Shown here piece by piece: positions 6,289 to 11,237 of a stretch of 11,237 bases of DNA. The stretch comes from JANNSW01 sp031431235 (GTDB lineage: Bacteria > Pseudomonadota > Alphaproteobacteria > Rhizobiales > Hyphomicrobiaceae). The notes under the pieces were generated by a model. The model made no database searches, was not told the DNA's origin, and saw only the letters and a list, made by a program, of their open reading frames with translations. Made by a program: the position numbers and the translations under genes. Each line of letters starts with the position of its first letter. Positions within the stretch are counted from its first letter, which is position 1. The stretch lies in the NCBI GenBank assembly GCA_031431235.1, contig JANPDA010000507.1:1-11237 (forward strand), given 5' to 3'.

Positions 6289-7820
6289 TGACCGGCCTGC
6301 CAGAGAAGCGTGAGCTGGAGGCCGGGCCAGCGTCGAGCCTGCCGGGCGATAGCGCCCGCTTCCTGGCAGATGAGGGCGTGATCGGCATCGTCCTGCTCGA
6401 CGAAAGCCTCATCGTGCGCGACCGCTACGGACCGCTGGCGGAAATCGTCCCCCTTGGCGCCGAGCTGTGCGAGGACGTGGCGAGCTTCGTGGGGCTCGGC
6501 CCCGATCTGTTGGCGTTGCAGGACGATCCCACGGCGAGCTTTGCCTTGCCCAATGTCGGTCTCATCCACCGCGGCGCGCCGATCAAGCTGTCGATCGAGG
6601 CGTTCTGGGAGGAGAGGGAGCGGCGCTATCATCTGGTGTTGCACCGGCTCGGCCTCAAATCGCCCTCCGAGCTCGAGCTGGTGCGCCAGCAGCGGGCGCG
6701 CCGCATTGCCGAGGATCACCTGCGGCTGGCCAAGGCGCAGATCATCGAGCATCAGGCTCTCATCAATCTCGTGATCGATCATGCCCCCGCTGCGATTGCC
6801 ATGTTCGATCCGCGGATGCGCTGCCTGTTCGCCACGCGGCGCTGGATCGAGACGTTCGGCGGCGAGCTGGTGCCGCTCGCCGGCCATTTCGGCGCCGAGG
6901 CTCTGGGCAGCGGCGACATGGCCAAGGGAGCCGAGCGCATCGCACGCTGCCTTTCGGGCGAGACCGTCGTGACCGAGATCGAGCCCGACACCGGCCCCGC
7001 CGGCGCGATCCACTGGATCCGCTGGTGCCACAGCCCCTGGCGCAAGGCAGACGGATCGATCGGGGGCATCATCAGCTTTGCCGAGGTGCTGACCGAGATC
7101 GTCGCCGGACGGCAGCTGCTCGAGCACAACAACGCCGAGCTGAGCCGCATCAATCATCAACTCGACCAATTCTCCTCGATCATCTCGCACGACCTCAAGG
7201 CTCCGATCCGCGCGATCCGCTACAGCACCGACGCCCTGAAGGCGAGCCCGGCGGATGGTGCGGCCGACCAGATCGAGAGCATCGAGCGCAATGTGTCGCG
7301 CATGGCCCGCATGCTCGACGACCTGCTCGAATACTCCCGGATCGGACGGGCAGGCGACGGGGAGGAGCCCGTCGACCTTGCCGGCCTCGTCGGCGAGATC
7401 GAGCAATCGATCCCCGAGTGTGCCCGTTTCACAATCTCGCTCGATCTCGAATGCCCCATGATCGCAACCGCGGTCGCGCCACTCGATCTCGTGCTGCGGA
7501 ACCTGATCGAGAATGCGGTCCGCCATCACGACCGCGCCACCGGCAGCTTGCGGCTCAACATGACCAGCAGCGCGGACAAATGGTGGTTCGCCGTCACCGA
7601 TGACGGGCCCGGCATCGCAGCTCGCTTTCATGGCAGCATCTTCGAGCCGTTCGTCCAGATCGATCCCAAACCAGGACGTGCGAACGGAGGAATGGGCTTG
7701 GCGCTCGTCGTCAAAGTCGTGAGCTTGTATGGCGGCAGGATAGAGGTATTATCGGACCCGCAAGTGGAGCGCGGCACGACGATGCGGTTCACATGGCCCA
7801 AGCAGCTGATGGCCAGATGA
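6288..7820 (+). CDS. Soluble PAS-domain sensor histidine kinase
   Basis: The 510-residue product has no membrane segment and should be cytosolic. Residues about 28-120 look like a divergent PAS-like sensor. A coiled linker (about 125-158) follows, then a second PAS domain from about 159 (LINLVIDHAPAAIAMFD) to 275, then a HisKA domain with H-box SHDLKAPIRAI (phospho-acceptor H301). The ATPase domain has the N-box NLIENAV (N405, N409), G1 DDGPGIA (D438 onward), F-box IFEPF and G2 GGMGLAL. The H-box style resembles phytochrome-type kinases, but no chromophore-binding GAF is present. The start ATG overlaps the GTPase stop (TGATG), implying translational coupling. The partner regulator is probably the next gene. 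With no transmembrane part of its own, it may receive its signal from the GTPase or the OmpA protein (inference). Confidence 0.93.
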   Translation: MTGLPEKRELEAGPASSLPGDSARFLADEGVIGIVLLDESLIVRDRYGPLAEIVPLGAELCEDVASFVGLGPDLLALQDDPTASFALPNVGLIHRGAPIKLSIEAFWEERERRYHLVLHRLGLKSPSELELVRQQRARRIAEDHLRLAKAQIIEHQALINLVIDHAPAAIAMFDPRMRCLFATRRWIETFGGELVPLAGHFGAEALGSGDMAKGAERIARCLSGETVVTEIEPDTGPAGAIHWIRWCHSPWRKADGSIGGIISFAEVLTEIVAGRQLLEHNNAELSRINHQLDQFSSIISHDLKAPIRAIRYSTDALKASPADGAADQIESIERNVSRMARMLDDLLEYSRIGRAGDGEEPVDLAGLVGEIEQSIPECARFTISLDLECPMIATAVAPLDLVLRNLIENAVRHHDRATGSLRLNMTSSADKWWFAVTDDGPGIAARFHGSIFEPFVQIDPKPGRANGGMGLALVVKVVSLYGGRIEVLSDPQVERGTTMRFTWPKQLMAR

Positions 7821-7875
7821 CAGGGGAGCTCCCCAGGCAATGCCACGCCGGCCTTTGATTGGAAATGGTTGAATC

Positions 7876-8544
7876 GTGACGAGCAAACCGAGCAAAGCGA
7901 GCCCCACGACTGCGACGGCATCCGTATCCGGCGGCGCCGCAACTGTACTCATGCTCGACGACGAGCGATCCGATCTGGAGCAGATGCGCTCGCTCCTCGC
8001 CGATGCCGGCTATGCGACGGTCGAATTCAGCGATCCCAAGGTGTTCGTGCAAGCGCTTTCCGGCATGACCTGCGATTGCATCGTGCTCGATCTGCGGTTG
8101 CCGGGCACGAGCGGGCTCGAGATGCTGGCGCAAGCACAATCGCTGCGTCCCGGCGTCCCGGTGATCATGATCTCGGGTGATGGCGATTTGCCGACCGCGG
8201 TCGAGGCCATGCGCAACGGCGCCAGCGATTTTGTCGAAAAGCCAGTGGCCGAGAGCACCTTGATCGACGCGGTCCGCCGCGCCATCGAGCGTGCCCGCAA
8301 TCCCGAGCCTGCTGCCAGATCGGGTGCCCAGATCGGCAACATCCGCCAGCGGCTGACCCCGCGCGAAGCCCAAATTCTCGATCTGCTGCTGCAAGGATAT
8401 CGCAACAAGCAGGTCGCCTTCGAGCTCGGCGTGTCGGCGCGCACTGTCGAGGTCCACCGTGCCAACATGATGAAACGCGTGGGAGCGACCAACTTCGCCG
8501 AGTTGATCCGGATGGCGGTGGGCCCCGGCAGCGGCGCACGGTGA
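7876..8544 (+). CDS. FixJ/NarL-type response regulator with LuxR HTH
   Basis: The 222-residue product is a DNA-binding response regulator. After a low-complexity Ser/Thr/Ala tail of about 20 residues, the receiver domain has the acidic pair D28-D29, phospho-acceptor D72 (CIVLDLRLPG), S100 (MISGDGD) and K122 (EKP). The C-terminal LuxR-type helix-turn-helix begins at about residue 154 (LTPREAQILDLLLQGYRNK) and continues through SARTVEVHRANMMKR. I chose the GTG at 7876, preceded by GGAAATGG at 7860-7867 (8 nt spacing); no ATG gives an intact receiver. It lies 55 bp after the kinase stop, so the two form a plausible cognate pair controlling unknown promoters. A transposase relic begins immediately after its stop codon, so the extreme C-terminus (GPGSGAR) could have been shaped by that insertion. 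Confidence 0.93.
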   Translation: MTSKPSKASPTTATASVSGGAATVLMLDDERSDLEQMRSLLADAGYATVEFSDPKVFVQALSGMTCDCIVLDLRLPGTSGLEMLAQAQSLRPGVPVIMISGDGDLPTAVEAMRNGASDFVEKPVAESTLIDAVRRAIERARNPEPAARSGAQIGNIRQRLTPREAQILDLLLQGYRNKQVAFELGVSARTVEVHRANMMKRVGATNFAELIRMAVGPGSGAR

Positions 8545-8657
8545 GCGGGGTTTCCGCGGTCGTGGCCGGCCTCGCTGTAGCGGGCCTCGCCGTGGATCGC
8601 GATATCGAGCTTCAGTTTGGATGTATCGATCCCTGCAACTGTGATAGCTTCGTGCAT
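8545..8657 (-). pseudogene. 5' relic of an IS110-family transposase gene
   Basis: Read on the minus strand from the ATG at 8657, the translation begins MHEAITVAGIDTSKLKLDI and continues AIHGEARYSEAGHDRG before family resemblance is lost. The GIDxSK…LD pattern with D11 is the start of the RuvC-like DEDD domain of IS110/IS1111-family transposases. A complete enzyme would have roughly 300-400 residues; only about 35-40 survive. The fragment stops at the 3' end of the response regulator gene. A plausible ribosome-binding site (GCAGGG) is still present. The left boundary is approximate. Confidence 0.7.
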
Positions 8658-8835
8658 CTTCGTCGTCCCTGCCTTGTGAAACGAGCCTCGAGCTCTGGCA
8701 ACCATCCGGGCCTGATGAAGAGACTGGCGCGATCCCGCTACGAGGCAGCCGGAAGGCGGCTCAGGTCGGGTACGATCCGATCGCCAGCAGCTCTGGCGCG
8801 GACGGCCATCCGCGGCAGAGCGTCCCTTTCGGAAC
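8545..8835 (-). mobile_element. Remnant of an IS110-type element (5' end)
   Basis: This covers the transposase relic plus the noncoding bases upstream of it (8658 to about 8835). In IS110-group elements the noncoding left end before the transposase gene encodes the bridge RNA. Here the leader still contains hairpins: GCCAG/CTGGC at 8783-8797 and CGCGGA/TCCGCG at 8797-8814. It also carries a 9-base direct repeat AGCTCTGGC at 8691-8699 and 8789-8797. IS110 elements lack terminal inverted repeats, so I cannot fix the outer boundary; the right limit is a guess. Confidence 0.4.
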
Positions 8836-8867
8836 GACGAAAATGTAGCTGGTTTTTCTATTACACG

Positions 8868-8908
8868 GTCGGGTTGAGCAAGCGCATGCTCGCGCGGCGA
8901 AACCCGAC
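8868..8908. repeat. Extragenic palindrome, GTCGGGTT…AACCCGAC
   Basis: Outer arms GTCGGGTT (8868-8875) and AACCCGAC (8901-8908) enclose an inner stem GAGCA/TGCTC (8876-8880 and 8887-8891) and GCGCGGCG. The consensus GTYGGGTTGAGC…GCGAAACCCRAC recurs inverted at 8989-9017, so this is one copy of a repeat family. It lies between converging genes, the usual place for such elements. Confidence 0.6.
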
Positions 8909-8934
8909 AGAAAACATGCGCGCGAAGCGTACCG

Positions 8935-8984
8935 AACCGCTCGTGTTTGCGGTTGCAGCAGGGCATTTGGCGCTTCGCCCTGCT
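8935..8984. repeat. Two hairpins between the extragenic palindromes
   Basis: AACCGC (8935-8940) pairs with GCGGTT (8949-8954). Just after it, AGCAGGGC (8957-8964) pairs perfectly with GCCCTGCT (8977-8984) around a 12-nt loop. With the flanking palindromes this makes four stem-loops within 150 bases, like a composite repetitive extragenic element. They could also act as the shared 3' end of the converging transcripts. Confidence 0.5.
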
Positions 8985-8988
8985 CGCT

Positions 8989-9017
8989 GTTGGGTTTCGC
9001 CTCTGGCTCAACCCAAC
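8989..9017. repeat. Extragenic palindrome, inverted second copy
   Basis: GTTGGGTT (8989-8996) and AACCCAAC (9010-9017) are perfect 8-bp arms around TTCGCCTCTGGCTC. Its reverse complement begins GTTGGGTTGAGC and ends GCGAAACCCAAC, matching the element at 8868-8908 in the opposite direction. It ends 55 bases from the stop of the FAD monooxygenase gene. Confidence 0.6.
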
Positions 9018-9072
9018 CTACGGGACGATCGCATCGGCGCTCGGCATCGGCGCAAGCCGTGCGGGCCAAACC

Positions 9073-10302
9073 TCACAGTCTTTCTCCGCGCAACAACCGC
9101 GGCAGATCCCCCGTCAGGCCAGCGGCTTCCGCGACCAGCAGCTGCTTCAGGCGCGGAATGCGGTCGACGGCGCCGAGGCCGATGTCGCGCAGGATGCGCA
9201 GGGGCCCAAAATCGTTGGAGAAGAGCCGGTTGAGGCCGTCCATGGCCAAGGCCGAGCTGACCGAATCGAAGCGCCGCCAGCGATCGTAGCGCTCGAGCGG
9301 CTCGGCCTGGCCCGGATCGAGGCCGAGCCGGACCGCGTCCGTCACCACCTCGGCCAGCGCCGCCACATCGCGCAGACCGATGTTGAGCCCCTGACCGGCG
9401 AGGGGATGCACCACTCGCGCCGCGTCACCGACGAGCGCGAGCCGGTCGGCGATGAAACGCCGTGCTATCCGCGTCTCGAGAGCGAACGTCGCCCTCGCCC
9501 CAGCGAGCGTGAGCTTGCCGAGACGACCGCCGAAGCGCTGCTCCAGCTGCCGAGTGAATTCGTCGTCGGCGAGTACGATGAGCCGGGCCGCCTCCCGCTC
9601 GCTCTCGGTCCACACGATCGCGGAACGGCATGGGTCCCGCAATGGCAGCAGCGCGAACGGACCGGCCGGCAAGAAGTGCTGGATCGCGGTGCGTCGATGC
9701 GGCTGCTCGTGGGCAATGACCGCTACGATGCCCGTCTGGCGCAGCGGCCAACCGAGCGTTCCGATGCCGCAGCTTTCGCGTAAGGTCGAGCTCCGGCCGT
9801 CGGCAGCGACAACGAGCCGGGCTGCGATGGTGCCGCCGCCAGCCAGCACGATCGTCGCCGCCGCGGGACTGGCCGTCATGCGCACGGCGACCGCGGGCGG
9901 CAGTCGCTCGATCGAAGGCGTTGCCAGGACTGCGGCAGCCAGCGCCTCGCGCAGCTTGCTGTTCTCGACGATCCACGATGCCGGTCGACCATCATCGATG
10001 CGGTTGTCGTAGCGCAACAGGGTCGACCGTACGGGGCTCTCGAGGCGCCCATCGGTGATCTCGATCGCCTCGACTGGACCCGCATCAGGCTCGAGCCCAG
10101 CCCAGACACCGATCGCCTCGAGGAACCGCACGCTGGCCGCGGCCAGCGCCGTTGCGCGGGGATCGGCGGAGTCCGCTGCCGACGGGGCGAGCGCAACCCG
10201 GTCGAGAAGACCGATGCGGGCCCCTTCGCCCAGGCCCGTCGCGAGCGCACGCGCAAGCGCGAGGCCGGCATAGCTCGCTCCGCTCACGACCACGTCGAAC
10301 AT
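9073..10302 (-). CDS. UbiH/COQ6-family FAD-dependent monooxygenase
   Basis: The 409-residue product belongs to the UbiH/UbiF/VisC/COQ6 flavoprotein hydroxylases, which use FAD, NAD(P)H and oxygen to hydroxylate the ring of ubiquinone precursors. The N-terminal Rossmann motif is G8-ASYAGLALA, with Ser at the second Gly of GxGxxG. The DG motif is at D168 (VVAADGRSS), and the GD motif at G292-D293 (LALVGDAARVVHPLAGQGLNIG) is textbook for the family. The C-terminus (FGPLRILRDIGL…VDRIPRLKQ) is also family-like. I chose ATG 10302 because the Rossmann strand starts at once (MFDVVV) and AAGG precedes it; the open frame continues 34 codons upstream without family character. Ring position specificity (UbiH, UbiF, UbiL or UbiM type) cannot be told from this. 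It is divergent from tesB, 114 bp apart. Confidence 0.92.
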   Translation of the reverse strand: MFDVVVSGASYAGLALARALATGLGEGARIGLLDRVALAPSAADSADPRATALAAASVRFLEAIGVWAGLEPDAGPVEAIEITDGRLESPVRSTLLRYDNRIDDGRPASWIVENSKLREALAAAVLATPSIERLPPAVAVRMTASPAAATIVLAGGGTIAARLVVAADGRSSTLRESCGIGTLGWPLRQTGIVAVIAHEQPHRRTAIQHFLPAGPFALLPLRDPCRSAIVWTESEREAARLIVLADDEFTRQLEQRFGGRLGKLTLAGARATFALETRIARRFIADRLALVGDAARVVHPLAGQGLNIGLRDVAALAEVVTDAVRLGLDPGQAEPLERYDRWRRFDSVSSALAMDGLNRLFSNDFGPLRILRDIGLGAVDRIPRLKQLLVAEAAGLTGDLPRLLRGERL

Positions 10303-10416
10303 GGGCCTTGCCGCCTCACCCTGCTGGGACCGCGCTTGACAGGGTCCGCTCGCGTCCCTCACCTGCGGCCTGGCTTCGCCTTGCCTATTCTGGATGCCCC
10401 CCATTTTGGAAGACCC

Positions 10417-11237
10417 ATGAGCAACGACCAGTCCAAGCCGCTCGAAAAACTCCTCTCCATACTCGACCTCGAGAGGCGAGGCGAGGACGGCTTCGTCGGG
10501 CTCAGCCCCAATGACGGTTGGAAACGGATCTACGGCGGGCAGGTGATCGCTCAGTCCCTGGTCGCGGCGCAGCGTACGGTGGCGGAAGACCGCTTCGTCA
10601 ACTCGCTACACGCTTATTTCCTGCGGCCAGGCGATACCAAGGTGCCCGTCGCCTACGAGGTCGAGCGGCTGCGCGATGGCGGCAGCTTCACCACGAGGCG
10701 GATCGTCGCCAGCCAGAAGGGCGAGGTGATCTTCGTGATGGCGGCGAGCTTCCAGGGGGAGGAGCCGGGCCTCTCCCACCAGATCGCCATGCCGATGGTA
10801 CCCGGACCCCAGGACTGCATCTCGGAGGACGAGCTCGGCCAGCGGCTCGCCAAGAAGTGGCCCGGCGCGTTCAAGGGCTATTGGGAGAAGCAATGGCCGA
10901 TGGAGATGAGGCTCGTCGATCCGGAAGGCTTCATTGATCGGCACGACCGTCCACCTGTGATGAATGTCTGGATGCGCGCGCGTGGGCCGGTCGAAGGGCC
11001 GCGGCAATTGCAGGAAGCCGTGCTCGCCTATGCGTCGGACTACTCGCTGATCGACACCGCCGTCATCTCCCATGGCCGCATCCTCGCCGATCCGGAGCTC
11101 CAGGTCGCGAGTCTCGACCACGCCATGTGGTTCCATCGACCGGCGCGCGCCGACGAATGGCTGCTCTACGTCCAGGAGAGCCCGAGCGCCGAAGGCTCGC
11201 GCGGCATGTGCCGGGGGCTCATCTACAAGCAGGACGG
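10417..11237 (+). CDS. tesB: Acyl-CoA thioesterase II, 3' end cut by window
   Basis: The frame is open from ATG 10417 to the window end, giving 273 residues; the family usually has about 286-290, so roughly a dozen are missing. The product hydrolyses medium- to long-chain acyl-CoA to free fatty acid and CoA. It has the two hot-dog folds of TesB: WKRIYGGQVIAQSL and LHAYFLRPGD in the first, and YASDYSLIDTA and SLDHAMWFHRP in the second. By spacing to the E. coli enzyme, D208 equals catalytic Asp204, and S232 stands where Thr228 is, a conservative change. The catalytic Gln278 equivalent lies past the window end. GGAAGA precedes the ATG closely. It is transcribed divergently from the FAD monooxygenase. 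Confidence 0.95.
   Translation, partial: MSNDQSKPLEKLLSILDLERRGEDGFVGLSPNDGWKRIYGGQVIAQSLVAAQRTVAEDRFVNSLHAYFLRPGDTKVPVAYEVERLRDGGSFTTRRIVASQKGEVIFVMAASFQGEEPGLSHQIAMPMVPGPQDCISEDELGQRLAKKWPGAFKGYWEKQWPMEMRLVDPEGFIDRHDRPPVMNVWMRARGPVEGPRQLQEAVLAYASDYSLIDTAVISHGRILADPELQVASLDHAMWFHRPARADEWLLYVQESPSAEGSRGMCRGLIYKQD

Larger units (their letters stand above)
3521..8544 (+). other. Five-gene operon: coiled coil / OmpA / GTPase / HK / RR
   Basis: Five plus-strand genes are packed with overlaps of 20 bp (3858-3877), 17 bp (5779-5795) and 1 bp (the TGATG at 6286-6290), then a 55-bp gap before the response regulator. Such packing points to one transcript and probable translational coupling of the first four. 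The order places a peptidoglycan-binding membrane protein next to a small GTPase and a soluble two-component pair, so a shared signalling pathway is likely. Co-transcription is inferred from spacing only. Confidence 0.8.
8545..9072. other. Convergent intergenic region with IS and repeat debris
   Basis: No intact gene is present between the response regulator (plus) and the FAD monooxygenase (minus), which converge here. The left part is transposase-derived and the right part consists of palindromic repeats; both are listed separately. Open frames crossing the repeats give Cys/Arg/Ala-rich products, the usual translation of such repeats. Confidence 0.65.

Noticed and set aside
6162..7631. Minus-strand 489-codon open frame opposite the histidine kinase
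   Set aside because: It is a high-GC shadow with a biased Asp/Arg/Gly/Ala composition; the kinase boxes are clear on the plus strand.
8761..9069. Minus-strand 102-codon frame rich in Cys, Arg and Ala
   Set aside because: It is mostly the translation of the palindromic extragenic repeats, not a gene.
8947..9783. Plus-strand 278-codon open frame opposite the FAD monooxygenase
   Set aside because: It is antisense to a gene with intact FAD motifs and begins inside a repeat element.
10336..10341. TTGACA as a -35 box for tesB
   Set aside because: At 17 bases spacing the -10 position reads TCACCT, which is not promoter-like, so I did not list a promoter.

Overview
The window is GC-rich chromosomal DNA with strong codon bias. 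It looks like an alphaproteobacterium, most likely Hyphomicrobiales (Bradyrhizobium-like). This rests on the gene families (FixJ-type regulator, UbiH-family hydroxylase, TesB, orphan serralysin), on the long shadow ORFs that high GC produces, and on an extragenic repeat of the 'GTYGGGTTGAGC…GCGAAACCCRAC' kind that I associate with this group. The taxonomic call is inference; no rRNA or other marker is present.

Layout. Bases 1-550 hold no convincing gene, only small palindromes. A serralysin-type secreted zinc protease with ten RTX nonapeptides lies at 551-1864 (minus). A 197-bp divergent intergenic region separates it from an EamA/DMT-family transporter at 2062-2994 (plus). Bases 2995-3520 are gene-free apart from a long hairpin with a GUGA tetraloop. 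A tightly packed five-gene plus-strand run follows at 3521-8544: a small coiled-coil protein, a single-pass membrane protein with a periplasmic OmpA domain, a Ras-like small GTPase, a soluble PAS histidine kinase and a FixJ/NarL-type response regulator. The first four genes overlap one another; the fifth starts 55 bp after the fourth. Bases 8545-9072 hold the 5' relic of an IS110-family transposase gene (minus) and a cluster of palindromic repeats. Next come a UbiH-family FAD monooxygenase (9073-10302, minus) and a divergent acyl-CoA thioesterase II, tesB (10417 to the window end, cut about a dozen residues short of the usual family length).

The main item of interest is the 3521-8544 operon. 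It links an inner-membrane, peptidoglycan-binding (OmpA-like) protein to a small GTPase with an unusual switch II motif and then to a soluble two-component pair. The cytosolic half of the OmpA protein contains a stretch whose secondary-structure pattern resembles roadblock/longin domains, the fold of the MglA partner MglB. A reasonable inference is an envelope-sensing or envelope-tethered signalling device in which cell-wall state is passed through the membrane protein to the GTPase and on to transcription. None of those links is demonstrated by sequence alone.
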